Source of the DNA: RGIG9060 sp052173655
GTDB lineage: Bacteria > Spirochaetota > Spirochaetia > Treponematales > Treponemataceae
DNA: 64,000 nucleotides
Direction of reading: 5' to 3'
NCBI GenBank assembly: GCA_052173655.1
Contig: JBQMYD010000002.1
Location: 186,001-250,000, forward strand
The notes beneath the pieces were generated by a model that ran no database searches, had not been told where the DNA came from, and was given only the letters and a program-made list of their open reading frames with translations. Below, piece after piece: positions 24,791 through 32,795 of the stretch; the first letter of the stretch is position 1, and each line of letters opens with the position of its first letter. Made by a program: the position numbers and the translations under genes.

Positions 24791-24818
24791 TGAGATGAAA
24801 GAGTTGTCTTTCATCTCA
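24791..24818 (+). promoter_or_regulatory. Perfect 12-base-pair hairpin between tuf and rpsJ
   Basis: TGAGATGAAAGA (24791-24802), loop GTTG, and TCTTTCATCTCA (24807-24818). No T-run follows, and the rpsJ ribosome-binding site GGAGG comes 7 bases later. It is a good candidate for processing or for translational control of the S10 genes. Confidence 0.6.
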
Positions 24819-24833
24819 ATTCCTGGAGGAAAA

Positions 24834-25142
24834 ATGGCTACTGAAAAGATTCGTGTCAGACTCAGAGCTTTTGATGTTGAGTTGATCGATCAGAGTGCAA
24901 AATCCATCGTGCAGACTGTGCAGAAAGCTGGATGTAAGGTTTTAGGACCTGTTCCGCTTCCTACCAGAATTAATAAGATAACCGTTTTGCGTTCGCCTCA
25001 CGTAAATAAAAAATCACGTGAACAATTTGAAATGAGAACTCATAAACGGCTTATTGATATCATTGAACCGTCTTCGGACGTTATGGATTCATTGATGAAG
25101 CTTGAATTGCCTGCTGGTGTTGATGTAGAAATTAAACAGTAA
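24834..25142 (+). CDS. rpsJ: 30S ribosomal protein S10 (uS10)
   Basis: This 102-residue S10 begins ATEKIRVRLRAFDVELID and has the loop GPVPLPTRI. It is a 30S head protein and also the NusE partner of NusG and NusB. ATG 24834 is chosen because GGAGG at 24825-24829 precedes it; a GTG-opened frame from 24786 has no such support. Followed by a 102-base structured spacer. Confidence 0.97.
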   Translation: MATEKIRVRLRAFDVELIDQSAKSIVQTVQKAGCKVLGPVPLPTRINKITVLRSPHVNKKSREQFEMRTHKRLIDIIEPSSDVMDSLMKLELPAGVDVEIKQ

Positions 25143-25244
25143 TTTTTTACTGTTAAATAAAACAGTACGGTTTCTAGGATCAAGAAATGGCGGCTGAATA
25201 AGTTTAAGAAAAGAGATTTTTTCTCTTTTAAGGAGAATATCAGA
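25143..25244 (+). promoter_or_regulatory. rpsJ-rplC spacer with competing hairpins
   Basis: ACAGTA at the rpsJ stop, TACTGT near 25148 and AACAGTA near 25160 can pair in two exclusive ways, each over 6-7 base pairs. AAAAGAGA-TTTTT-TCTCTTTT (near 25208-25230) forms another stem just before the rplC ribosome-binding site AAGGAG. The arrangement could gate rplC translation. Confidence 0.4.
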
Positions 25245-25871
25245 ATGAAAGGTCTGATTGCAAAAAAGATTGGTATGACCCAGGTTTTCGACGAAGACGG
25301 TAAACTTACACCGGTTACCGTGATCCGCGTTGATCCTAATACGGTTATTGCCAAAAAGACAAAAGAAACTGCCGGATATGATGCTGTTGTTTTAGGTGTT
25401 GAAGAATTAAAACAAAATAAAGTATCCAAATCTTACGCAGGGCAGTTTTCTGAAAATGTTACGCCAAAGCGAAATTTGAAGGAATTTCGAGATTTTGATG
25501 CGGAAGTATCAGTTGGTGATGAAATTGGGGTAGAATTACTCGAAGGAACTTACTATCTTGATGTTACTGCTACGTCAAAAGGTAAAGGTTTTCAAGGTGT
25601 AATGAAGCGTTGGGGTTTCCATGGTGGTAGAAGTACTCATGGTTCAAAATTTCATCGTGAACCTGGTGGAACCGGACAATGTACGTCTCCCGGACGCACC
25701 TTTAAAAATGTAAAGATGCCGGGTCGAATGGGACGGGAGAGAATTACAGTTCAGAATCTTAAAGTTGTAAAAATTGATCCTGAACTAAAAGTAGTTATGG
25801 TTCGCGGGGCAGTTCCCGGGAATAAAGATTGTACGCTGATCATCAAGTCTGCGGTAAAAAAAGAATTCTAA
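25245..25871 (+). CDS. rplC: 50S ribosomal protein L3 (uL3)
   Basis: This 208-residue L3 opens KGLIAKKIGMTQVFDEDGKL and carries the central extension KGKGFQGVMKRWGFHGGRST that reaches the peptidyl-transferase centre. PGRMGRERIT follows. Preceded by AAGGAG at 25231-25236; rplD follows after 15 bases. Confidence 0.97.
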   Translation: MKGLIAKKIGMTQVFDEDGKLTPVTVIRVDPNTVIAKKTKETAGYDAVVLGVEELKQNKVSKSYAGQFSENVTPKRNLKEFRDFDAEVSVGDEIGVELLEGTYYLDVTATSKGKGFQGVMKRWGFHGGRSTHGSKFHREPGGTGQCTSPGRTFKNVKMPGRMGRERITVQNLKVVKIDPELKVVMVRGAVPGNKDCTLIIKSAVKKEF

Positions 25872-25886
25872 CGACGGAGAAGGCAA

Positions 25887-26519
25887 ATGGAAAAGAAAGT
25901 CTATTCAGTTGATGGAAAAGAGATTCGCAAAATAGCTCTTGATGATAAGGTATTCGGTCTTCCGGTAAACGAAGATGTTATCTACTATGCCATCAATAAC
26001 GAACTAGCTAATATGCGTTTAGGTACAGCTTGTACTAAAGATAGGTCTGAAGTTCATGGTAGTAATGCTAAACCTTACAGACAGAAAGGTACGGGTAATG
26101 CTCGTCGCGGTGATAAAAAATCACCTCTTGTTAGAGGCGGCGGTGTAATTTTTGGGCCTAAACCGAGAGATTTCAGTTTTACTTTACCTAAAAAGGTTAA
26201 GAGATTGGCAATGAAGTCTATTTTGAGTTTAAAAGCTCAAGATGATAGGCTTACGATTGTAGAGGATTTTACTGTAGAGAGCGGAAAAACGAAAGATCTT
26301 GCAAGTGTTCTTAAAAATTTTGTAAAAGATGAATATAGGGTCGTTATTGTTCTTAAGGACAATGATGAATTGATAAAACGAGCCGGAAAAAATATTCCTA
26401 CCGTTTCATTCCTTTCTTACAACCGCTTGAGAGCTCATGATTTGTTTTACGGACAAAGGATTATTATGCTTGAAAGTGCAGCTAAAAACCTTGCAGATTT
26501 CTATAAGGAGGCTGAATAA
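25887..26519 (+). CDS. rplD: 50S ribosomal protein L4 (uL4)
   Basis: This 210-residue L4 has the tunnel-loop region PYRQKGTGNARRGDKKSPL and GGGVIFGPKPRDF. In E. coli L4 represses the S10 operon from its leader. Here the leader before rpsJ has a different hairpin, so the same control is not shown. Its stop overlaps the rplW start by one base. Confidence 0.96.
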   Translation: MEKKVYSVDGKEIRKIALDDKVFGLPVNEDVIYYAINNELANMRLGTACTKDRSEVHGSNAKPYRQKGTGNARRGDKKSPLVRGGGVIFGPKPRDFSFTLPKKVKRLAMKSILSLKAQDDRLTIVEDFTVESGKTKDLASVLKNFVKDEYRVVIVLKDNDELIKRAGKNIPTVSFLSYNRLRAHDLFYGQRIIMLESAAKNLADFYKEAE

Positions 26520-26803
26520 TGATGTTTGAAGATGTCCTTATAGAGCCTGTGTTGTCTGAAAAAGCAACCTTGCTTCGTGAAGAGGGAAAGTATGTTTTTA
26601 AAGTACATCCTGATGCGAATAAGTATGAGATCAAGGAAGCAGTTAGTAAACTTTTTAATGTAAAAGTTTTGAGATGTACTGTTTTGAATGTTGGTGGAAA
26701 AGTTAAACGGGTAAGATCTAAACCCGGAAAAACATCCAGTTGGAAGAAAGCGATCGTCAGACTTGCTCCTGGCGAAACCATTAAGGTATTCGAGGGTGTT
26801 TAA
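26519..26803 (+). CDS. rplW: 50S ribosomal protein L23 (uL23)
   Basis: This 94-residue L23 sits at the tunnel exit and is a docking site for SRP and trigger factor. It has VLIEPVLSEKATLL and YVFKVHPDANKYEIKEAV. Two ATGs occur in tandem; the first overlaps the rplD stop (TAATG), with AAGGAGG at 26505-26511 upstream. Confidence 0.94.
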   Translation: MMFEDVLIEPVLSEKATLLREEGKYVFKVHPDANKYEIKEAVSKLFNVKVLRCTVLNVGGKVKRVRSKPGKTSSWKKAIVRLAPGETIKVFEGV

Positions 26804-26834
26804 CCCTTCGATACATTTAATAAGGGGAACCTAA

Positions 26835-27659
26835 ATGGCTCTTAAAGTATATAAGCCGATCACTGCAGGTACGAGAACTCGAATCGATTTGCAGAGAGAT
26901 GAATTGACCGCAGATAAGCCTGAAAAGAGTTTATCATCAGGTCTAAAATCACACGGCGGACGCGGTGCCGGAGGACGTATTTCTGTACGGCATCAGGGCG
27001 GCGGTCATAAGAGAAAGTATCGTGTGATTGATTTTAAAAGGGATAAATATGGAATTCCCGGAACGGTTCGGACTATCGAGTATGATCCGAATAGAAGTGC
27101 CAATATTGCATTAATTTTCTATGCTGACGGTGAAAAGAGGTATATTCTTGCACCAAAAGATCTTAGAGTTGGGCAAAAAATTCTTTCCGGAAAGGACGCT
27201 TCTCCTACTGTGGGAAATGCGTTGCCTCTTGATTCTATCCCTGTTGGATTTACTGTGCATAATATCGAGTTAACGCTTGGTCGTGGTGGACAGTTAGCTC
27301 GATCAGCCGGAGCGAGTGCGGTTGTTGCTGCAAAAGAAGGTGATTATGTTACTATTCGTCTTCCATCCGGTGAAGTTCGAAAAATTCATAAGAACTGTTA
27401 TGCGACAATCGGTGTTGTTGGTAATGAAGATCGTATGAATACACAATTGGGTAAAGCTGGTCGCAGTAGATGGAGAGGTATAAGACCTTCCGTTAGAGGT
27501 ATGGCTATGAACCCTGTTGATCACCCATTGGGTGGTGGTGAAGGCGCTGGAAAAGGACGTAACCCTGTTACTCCTTGGGGACAGCCTTGTCGCGGATATA
27601 AAACCCGTAACAAGCGTAAGGTTTCAAACAATTTTATTGTTTCACGCCGAAAGAAGTAG
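26835..27659 (+). CDS. rplB: 50S ribosomal protein L2 (uL2)
   Basis: This 274-residue L2 has SHGGRGAGGRISVRHQGGGH near residue 40 and the C-terminal GMAMNPVDHPLGGGEG, which holds the His essential for peptidyl-transferase centre function. AAGGGGAA at 26822-26829 precedes the ATG. Confidence 0.97.
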   Translation: MALKVYKPITAGTRTRIDLQRDELTADKPEKSLSSGLKSHGGRGAGGRISVRHQGGGHKRKYRVIDFKRDKYGIPGTVRTIEYDPNRSANIALIFYADGEKRYILAPKDLRVGQKILSGKDASPTVGNALPLDSIPVGFTVHNIELTLGRGGQLARSAGASAVVAAKEGDYVTIRLPSGEVRKIHKNCYATIGVVGNEDRMNTQLGKAGRSRWRGIRPSVRGMAMNPVDHPLGGGEGAGKGRNPVTPWGQPCRGYKTRNKRKVSNNFIVSRRKK

Positions 27660-27673
27660 AATAGGAGATAACC

Positions 27674-27952
27674 GTGTCAAGATCTGTTAAAAAAGGCCCT
27701 TTTATTGAAAAGAGTCTTTATAAAAAGGTTATTGAAATGAACAAGGAAGCTGACAGAAAGATTATTAAAACTTATTCTCGATGCTCCACAATTATACCGG
27801 AAATGGTTGGAAATACTATTTCTGTGTATAACGGTAAGGCTTGGATCCCCGTATATGTAACAGAAAATCTCGTAGGTCATAAACTTGGCGAGTTTGCTCC
27901 TACACGTACGTTCCGTGGTCATGCCGGTTCTGATAAGAAGGCAGGTAGATAG
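27674..27952 (+). CDS. rpsS: 30S ribosomal protein S19 (uS19)
   Basis: This 92-residue S19 begins SRSVKKGPFIEKSL and has IPEMVGNTISVYNGK and GEFAPTRTFRGH. Start codon GTG at 27674, with AGGAGA upstream. rplV begins 1 base after its stop. Confidence 0.96.
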   Translation: MSRSVKKGPFIEKSLYKKVIEMNKEADRKIIKTYSRCSTIIPEMVGNTISVYNGKAWIPVYVTENLVGHKLGEFAPTRTFRGHAGSDKKAGR

Positions 27953-27953
27953 A

Positions 27954-28310
27954 ATGGCTGTAAAAAATGGATATGTAGCCGTTACAAAATTCCTTATCGC
28001 ATCGCCTACAAAGGTTCGTCCTGTGGCAAATGTTGTAAAAGGGAAAACCTGTTCGGAGGCTATGGCAATTTTGGAAAATATGCCGCAAAAGGGTGCAAAT
28101 TTGATATATGGGACTTTAAAGTCTGCTGTTTCAAATGCACTTTATGCAAATAAAAAGCTTGATGAAGATATGCTTTATGTAAAAGAGATCAGAGTTGATG
28201 AAGGTCCTAGGCTGAAGCGAGTTTGGTTCAGAGGTAAGGGACGAGCTGATATGCTTTTAAAACGTATGTGTCATATTTGCATCGTAGTTGATGAAAAGGC
28301 GGGGGAATAA
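27954..28310 (+). CDS. rplV: 50S ribosomal protein L22 (uL22)
   Basis: This 118-residue L22 lines the exit tunnel. ATG 27954 is chosen over a frame opening at 27885 inside rpsS because the family sequence (YVAVTKFLIASPTKVRPVAN) starts here. EIRVDEGPRLKRVWFRGKGR forms the tunnel hairpin. rpsC starts 1 base after its stop. Confidence 0.95.
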   Translation: MAVKNGYVAVTKFLIASPTKVRPVANVVKGKTCSEAMAILENMPQKGANLIYGTLKSAVSNALYANKKLDEDMLYVKEIRVDEGPRLKRVWFRGKGRADMLLKRMCHICIVVDEKAGE

Positions 28311-28311
28311 C

Positions 28312-29073
28312 GTGGGACAGAAAGTAAATCCTATCGGATTGCGCCTGGGAATTAATAAGACATGGCAGTCGCGTTGGTATGCAGATCCTCGTGAATATGC
28401 AGATTTTCTGCACGAAGATCTTAGAATCAGAAAGATGATTCTTGCATTACCGGAGTGTAACAATGCTGATATTGCAGAGGTTGAAATTATACGTCATCCT
28501 CAGCGGGTTACTATTGTTATTCATACAGCCCGACCTGGTGTAATCATTGGTGTTAAAGGTGCCAATATTGAAAAAATTGGTGCGGAAATTCAAAAGCAAT
28601 TAACAAAAAAAGTTCAGATTAAGATCAAGGAAATCAAGCATGCTGAAGTAAATGCTTCGTTAATTGCACAGAATATTGCCAGACAACTTGTGAATAGAGC
28701 GTCTTTTAGAAAGGTTTTGAAACAAGTTTCTAGTAATGCTATGAAAAGTGGTGCTCAAGGAATTAAAATTCGATTGAGTGGTCGCCTTGGTGGTGCTGAT
28801 ATGTCTAGGACGGAAGAGCATAAAGAAGGTAGAGTGCCGCTTCATACTTTACGTGCTGATATTGATTATGGATTCGCTGAAGCACATACTACATACGGAA
28901 AGACCGGTGTTAAAGTGTGGGTTTACAACGGAATGATGTATGGACGCGAACAAAATGAGGATGCCGGACAGCTTCTCAAAAAACATCGTGACCGCACTGA
29001 ACGTTCGGAAAATACCGAAAAATCGGAAAAACCGTCTCGTTCTAATCGCGGTGCTAAATCTTCAAGGAGTTAG
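28312..29073 (+). CDS. rpsC: 30S ribosomal protein S3 (uS3) with a charged C-terminal tail
   Basis: This 253-residue S3 starts GTG at 28312 with GQKVNPIGLRLGINKTW. It has the KH motif GVIIGVKGANIEKIG and the second domain IKIRLSGRLGGADMSRTE. GGGGGAA is just upstream. The core ends near residue 217. A tail rich in Arg, Ser, Glu and Lys follows, with the repeated words RSENTEKSEK, and is not part of the usual S3 fold. Confidence 0.95.
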   Translation: MGQKVNPIGLRLGINKTWQSRWYADPREYADFLHEDLRIRKMILALPECNNADIAEVEIIRHPQRVTIVIHTARPGVIIGVKGANIEKIGAEIQKQLTKKVQIKIKEIKHAEVNASLIAQNIARQLVNRASFRKVLKQVSSNAMKSGAQGIKIRLSGRLGGADMSRTEEHKEGRVPLHTLRADIDYGFAEAHTTYGKTGVKVWVYNGMMYGREQNEDAGQLLKKHRDRTERSENTEKSEKPSRSNRGAKSSRS

Positions 29074-29075
29074 TC

Positions 29076-29495
29076 ATGCCACTTAGTCCTAAAAGAGTTA
29101 TGCATCGTAAGGTGCAGCGTGGAAGAATAGATGAAAACGCTACTCGCGGATGCAATGTAGATTTTGGGGATATAGCACTGGTTGCTTTAGAACCAATTTG
29201 GTTGTCTGCACGACATATCGAAGCTGCCCGTGTTGCTTTGAACAGAAAAATCAACCGTAGGGGTCAGGTTTGGATTCGCGTTTTCCCGGATAAGCCGATT
29301 TCAAAAAAACCTGCAGAAACAAGGCAGGGTAAGGGTAAGGGGGCTCCGGAGTTTTGGGCTGCCGTTATAAAACCCGGTCAAATTCTTTTTGAAATTGGCG
29401 GAGTTGATTTGGCTATAGCTGAAGAGGCAATGAGGCTTGCAGGAAGTAAACTTCCTATAAAGACAAAAGTTGCTTATCGTAACGAAGTTCTGTAA
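29076..29495 (+). CDS. rplP: 50S ribosomal protein L16 (uL16)
   Basis: This 139-residue L16 begins PLSPKRVMHRKVQRGRIDE and has WIRVFPDKPISKKPAETRQG and GKGAPEFWAAVIKPG. It binds near the A-site tRNA elbow. It starts 2 bases after rpsC with AAGGAG upstream. Confidence 0.96.
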   Translation: MPLSPKRVMHRKVQRGRIDENATRGCNVDFGDIALVALEPIWLSARHIEAARVALNRKINRRGQVWIRVFPDKPISKKPAETRQGKGKGAPEFWAAVIKPGQILFEIGGVDLAIAEEAMRLAGSKLPIKTKVAYRNEVL

Positions 29496-29507
29496 GGAGT
29501 AATATAG

Positions 29508-29708
29508 ATGGCAAAAAAAGAAAAAGAACTGTCTTATTCCGAACTCGTTGCTAAGCGGAATGAGCTGAAAAAGAAGTACATGGATTTGAGATTCCAGATG
29601 GTAATCGGCCATGTGGATAATCCTTTGCAAAAGCGTACTATGCGAAGAGAAATCGCAAGAATGAATACGTTAATCCGCCAAAAAGAATTGGCAGGACAGG
29701 ATAAGTAG
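29508..29708 (+). CDS. rpmC: 50S ribosomal protein L29 (uL29)
   Basis: This 66-residue all-helical L29 contains SYSELVAKRNELKKKYMDLR and ends with the RTMRREIARMNTLIRQKE helix. It sits near the tunnel exit. AAGGAG at 29494-29499 overlaps the end of rplP; rpsQ follows after 10 bases. Confidence 0.93.
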   Translation: MAKKEKELSYSELVAKRNELKKKYMDLRFQMVIGHVDNPLQKRTMRREIARMNTLIRQKELAGQDK

Positions 29709-29718
29709 GAGCTGACTC

Positions 29719-29991
29719 GTGGAAGAACAAGTAGTTCAGAACAAGCCTGCAAAAAAATCTTTTGTTGGTATTGTTACAAGTGACAAAATGGATAAAACTA
29801 TTGTAGTTTCTGTAGCAACAAAAAAGATGCACAGGCTTTATAAAAAGTATGTAACCCGTGTCAAGAAATGCAAGGCACATGATGAGAGTAATGAGGCACA
29901 TGTAGGTGACCGTGTTCGTATCGTTGAATGTCGACCTCTTAGCAAAGATAAATGCTGGAGACTTGTAGAAATCGTTGAACGAGCAAAGTAA
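29719..29991 (+). CDS. rpsQ: 30S ribosomal protein S17 (uS17)
   Basis: This 90-residue S17 has the family core FVGIVTSDKMDKTIVVSV and HDESNEAHVGDRVRIVECRP. Start codon GTG at 29719 with TAGGAG upstream. It has a short N-terminal extension (EEQVVQNKPAKK). Confidence 0.95.
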   Translation: MEEQVVQNKPAKKSFVGIVTSDKMDKTIVVSVATKKMHRLYKKYVTRVKKCKAHDESNEAHVGDRVRIVECRPLSKDKCWRLVEIVERAK

Positions 29992-30006
29992 TTAGGAGAA
30001 GGTAAA

Positions 30007-30375
30007 ATGATTCAGATGCAAACAAATTTGAACGTTGCTGATAACTCCGGTGCAAAGCTCGTTCAGTGTATAAAAGTAATAGGTGGTTCCCATCGTCGAT
30101 ATGCCAGCATTGGTGATGTTATTGTTGTAGCTGTAAAGGATGCAATTCCTACATCTACAATAAAAAAGGGTTCAATTGAAAAGGCTGTAATCGTTAGGAT
30201 TGCTAAAGAATATCGTAGACCGGATGGAACTTATATTCGATTTGATGACAATGCATGTGTTTTGGTCGATGCAAGTAAAAATCCAAAAGGTAAACGTATT
30301 TTTGGACCGGTAGCTCGAGAGCTTCGTGATATGGATTATATGAAAATCGTATCTTTGGCTCCGGAAGTTCTATAA
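30007..30375 (+). CDS. rplN: 50S ribosomal protein L14 (uL14)
   Basis: This 122-residue L14 starts IQMQTNLNVADNSGAKLVQC and has IRFDDNACVLVDASKNPKG and GPVARELRD. It forms an inter-subunit bridge. AGGAGAA precedes the ATG. Confidence 0.97.
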   Translation: MIQMQTNLNVADNSGAKLVQCIKVIGGSHRRYASIGDVIVVAVKDAIPTSTIKKGSIEKAVIVRIAKEYRRPDGTYIRFDDNACVLVDASKNPKGKRIFGPVARELRDMDYMKIVSLAPEVL

Positions 30376-30387
30376 GGAGAAATTACT

Positions 30388-30702
30388 ATGCAAAAGAAAG
30401 TAAAAATTCATAAAGATGACCTTGTAGAAGTTATCGCTGGTAAAGATAAGGGAAAACGGGGAACAATTCTAAAAGTAATCAGAGATGATGACAGGGTAAT
30501 TGTTTCCGGTGTTAACCTTGTTAAGAAGGCAATGCGAAAAAAGAATAATCAGGATCGCGGGGGAATTTCTGAAATTGAAGCTCCTCTCAACATTTCAAAT
30601 GTTGCAATTGTTTGCAAGAAATGTGGTCCTACTCGCATTGGATATAAAATTGATGGCGACAAAAAAAATCGTGTATGTCGCAAATGTGGAGAAACTCTAT
30701 AA
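30388..30702 (+). CDS. rplX: 50S ribosomal protein L24 (uL24)
   Basis: This 104-residue L24 has a KOW motif (KDDLVEVIAGKDKGKRGTIL) and an unusually clear C-terminal zinc-ribbon-like segment with CKKCGPTRIGYKI and CRKCGE, a CxxC pair on each side. The stop overlaps the rplE start (TAATG). Confidence 0.96.
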   Translation: MQKKVKIHKDDLVEVIAGKDKGKRGTILKVIRDDDRVIVSGVNLVKKAMRKKNNQDRGGISEIEAPLNISNVAIVCKKCGPTRIGYKIDGDKKNRVCRKCGETL

Positions 30703-31253
30703 TGAGTAATTACGTACCCCGGCTTAAGAAAGTCTATAAAGACACTATCGCCCCAGAGTTGTTCAAAGAACTTGGATACTCTTCAAAAATGCAAGTTCCT
30801 ACAATAAAAAAAGTTGTAGTTAGCATGGGTGTAGGCGAGGCTCTCACAAACAAGAAACTCCTTGATGCCGCAGTGAATGACTTAACTGCTATAACAGGTC
30901 AAAAGGCTGTAAAAACAAGGGCAAAAAAATCTATTGCAAATTTCAAGCTTCGTGAGGGCAATGAGGTTGGTGTAATGGTAACATTGCGAGGAAATCTTAT
31001 GTATGAATTCCTCGATCGTTTGATCAATGTTGCATTACCTCGTGTAAAGGATTTCCGTGGTATCAAACCTAACGGGTTTGACGGGCATGGAAATTATTCC
31101 CTTGGTATCACAGAGCAGATTATTTTCCCTGAAATTGACTTTGATAAAATCGAAAAAGTTTCCGGATTAAATGTAAACATCGTTACTAGTGCTTTAACAG
31201 ATAACGATGCTAGGGCTCTTCTTATCAAGTTTGGTATGCCATTTAGGAAATAA
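30702..31253 (+). CDS. rplE: 50S ribosomal protein L5 (uL5)
   Basis: This 183-residue L5 binds 5S rRNA. It begins SNYVPRLKKVYKDTIAPEL and has LRGNLMYEFLDRL and GHGNYSLGITEQIIFPEI. ATG 30702 overlaps the rplX stop, which implies translational coupling. An earlier in-frame ATG at 30675 lies inside rplX and is rejected. Confidence 0.95.
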   Translation: MSNYVPRLKKVYKDTIAPELFKELGYSSKMQVPTIKKVVVSMGVGEALTNKKLLDAAVNDLTAITGQKAVKTRAKKSIANFKLREGNEVGVMVTLRGNLMYEFLDRLINVALPRVKDFRGIKPNGFDGHGNYSLGITEQIIFPEIDFDKIEKVSGLNVNIVTSALTDNDARALLIKFGMPFRK

Positions 31254-31264
31254 GAGAGGACTTC

Positions 31265-31450
31265 ATGGCTAAAAAATCAATGATTATAAAGGCACAGCGT
31301 ACAGCTAAACACAGTACACGTAGAGTGAACCGTTGTCAGGTATGCGGAAGACCCAGAGGATACTTGCGAAAATTTAAAATGTGTCGTATTTGTTTCCGTA
31401 AGTTAGCAAGTGAAGGCTTGATTCCGGGTGTAACAAAATCCAGTTGGTAG
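31265..31450 (+). CDS. rpsZ: 30S ribosomal protein S14, zinc-binding type (uS14)
   Basis: This 61-residue zinc-type S14 has CQVCGRPRGYLRKFKMCRIC, giving four Cys in two CxxC pairs, and FRKLASEGLIPGVTKSSW at the end. AGAGGA precedes the ATG. Confidence 0.96.
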   Translation: MAKKSMIIKAQRTAKHSTRRVNRCQVCGRPRGYLRKFKMCRICFRKLASEGLIPGVTKSSW

Positions 31451-31464
31451 TAAGGAGATAGAAG

Positions 31465-31863
31465 ATGAGCGTTTCAGACCCGATAGCAGATATGCTTACC
31501 AAGGTTAGGAATGCGGCAATGGCCCGCCACGACAAGGTAGACGTTTCTACTTCCAAACTAAAATTGGAAATCGTGAAAATCCTAAAAACTGAAGGGTATA
31601 TAAAGAATTTTAAGAAAGTAAGTCAGGATGGTATTAACGTAATTCGTATTTTCTTAAAATATGATGAGAAAAACGAACCTGTAATTCATGGAATCGAAAA
31701 GATTTCAACACCGGGTAGACGTGTTTACTCTGGCTACAAAGATTTACCGCGTATGTACAACGGATACGGTACAGTCATTGTTTCAACTTCTGTCGGTGTT
31801 ACAACCGGAAAGAAAGCGGCTGAAAAAATGGTTGGCGGTGAGTTGATTTGCAATGTATGGTAG
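31465..31863 (+). CDS. rpsH: 30S ribosomal protein S8 (uS8)
   Basis: This 132-residue S8 begins SVSDPIADMLTKVRNAAMAR and ends with the signature ISTSVGVTTGKKAAEKMVGGE-like segment. In E. coli S8 represses the spc operon at the rplE region. No such site was identified here. AAGGAG at 31452-31457 precedes the ATG. Confidence 0.96.
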   Translation: MSVSDPIADMLTKVRNAAMARHDKVDVSTSKLKLEIVKILKTEGYIKNFKKVSQDGINVIRIFLKYDEKNEPVIHGIEKISTPGRRVYSGYKDLPRMYNGYGTVIVSTSVGVTTGKKAAEKMVGGELICNVW

Positions 31864-31872
31864 GAGGAAGTA

Positions 31873-32412
31873 ATGTCAAGAATCGGTAAACTTCCTGTTG
31901 CTATTCCGGCAGGAGTAAAAGTTAGTGCAGCCGGCAATGTAATTACTGTTGAAGGTCCAAAAGGAAAATTGACGCAGAATTACAGCGATTTGGTTGTGAT
32001 AGAGATAAAAGATTCTTCTGTAATTGTAACAAGAGCTAATGATACAAAACCTGCCCGTGCAGCACACGGTTTGTATAGAAATCTTATTAACAATATGGTT
32101 ATTGGGGTTTCTGCTGGTTTTACAAAAAATCTTGTTATTAATGGTGTAGGTTATCGTGCTGAAGTTCAGGGAAACAAACTTGTAATGAACCTTGGATATT
32201 CTAATGATTTTATTGCAACAATTCCTGCTAATTTAACGGTAACTTCCGATGGTCAGGGAAAAATCTCTATTTCGGGAATTGATAAACAGGCTGTCGGCGA
32301 GTATGCGGCTGATATTAGAAAGCTTCGAGGACCTGAACCTTATAAGGGAAAGGGTATTAGATACGAAACTGAAACTATCAGACGAAAAGTCGGTAAGTCC
32401 GGTGTAAAATAA
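31873..32412 (+). CDS. rplF: 50S ribosomal protein L6 (uL6)
   Basis: This 179-residue L6 starts SRIGKLPVAIPAGVKV. It has two repeated domains and the C-terminal signature PEPYKGKGIRYETETIRRK. It lies near the sarcin-ricin loop. AGGAGG at 31862-31867 is upstream. Confidence 0.97.
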   Translation: MSRIGKLPVAIPAGVKVSAAGNVITVEGPKGKLTQNYSDLVVIEIKDSSVIVTRANDTKPARAAHGLYRNLINNMVIGVSAGFTKNLVINGVGYRAEVQGNKLVMNLGYSNDFIATIPANLTVTSDGQGKISISGIDKQAVGEYAADIRKLRGPEPYKGKGIRYETETIRRKVGKSGVK

Positions 32413-32424
32413 GGTTGTTGTGAT

Positions 32425-32787
32425 ATGATTAGGAAACTTAATGATAAAGATAGAAAGCGCCTTAAGAGGAAGATTCACATCCGCAAAAGATTGCACGGAA
32501 CTGTTGAACGTCCGCGAATGACTGTTACAAGAAGTAATTGTAACATATATGTGCAGATTATAGATGACGATGCAGGAAATACACTTGCTTCAATTTCGAC
32601 TCTTGAAAAAGAGTTTGCATCGTTGAAAGCTAATAAGGAAGGTGCTGCAAAATTAGGTGAAGCATTTGGAAAGCGAATTCTTGATAAGAATATCAAGACT
32701 GTCGTTTTTGATAGAAACGGATATCTCTACCATGGCGTAGTGAAGGCTCTTGCTGACGGTGCTCGCAAGGCTGGTGTAGAATTCTAG
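32425..32787 (+). CDS. rplR: 50S ribosomal protein L18 (uL18)
   Basis: This 120-residue L18 binds 5S rRNA. It has RIHIRKRLHGTVERPRMTV-type sequence and ends DRNGYLYHGVVKALADGARK, the family signature. The ribosome-binding site is weak (AAGGTTG). Confidence 0.96.
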   Translation: MIRKLNDKDRKRLKRKIHIRKRLHGTVERPRMTVTRSNCNIYVQIIDDDAGNTLASISTLEKEFASLKANKEGAAKLGEAFGKRILDKNIKTVVFDRNGYLYHGVVKALADGARKAGVEF

Positions 32788-32795
32788 GAGAAACT

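Noticed and set aside
28162..28463. Minus-strand open frames opposite the rplV-rpsC junction
   Set aside because: Shadows of two ribosomal protein genes with no independent support.
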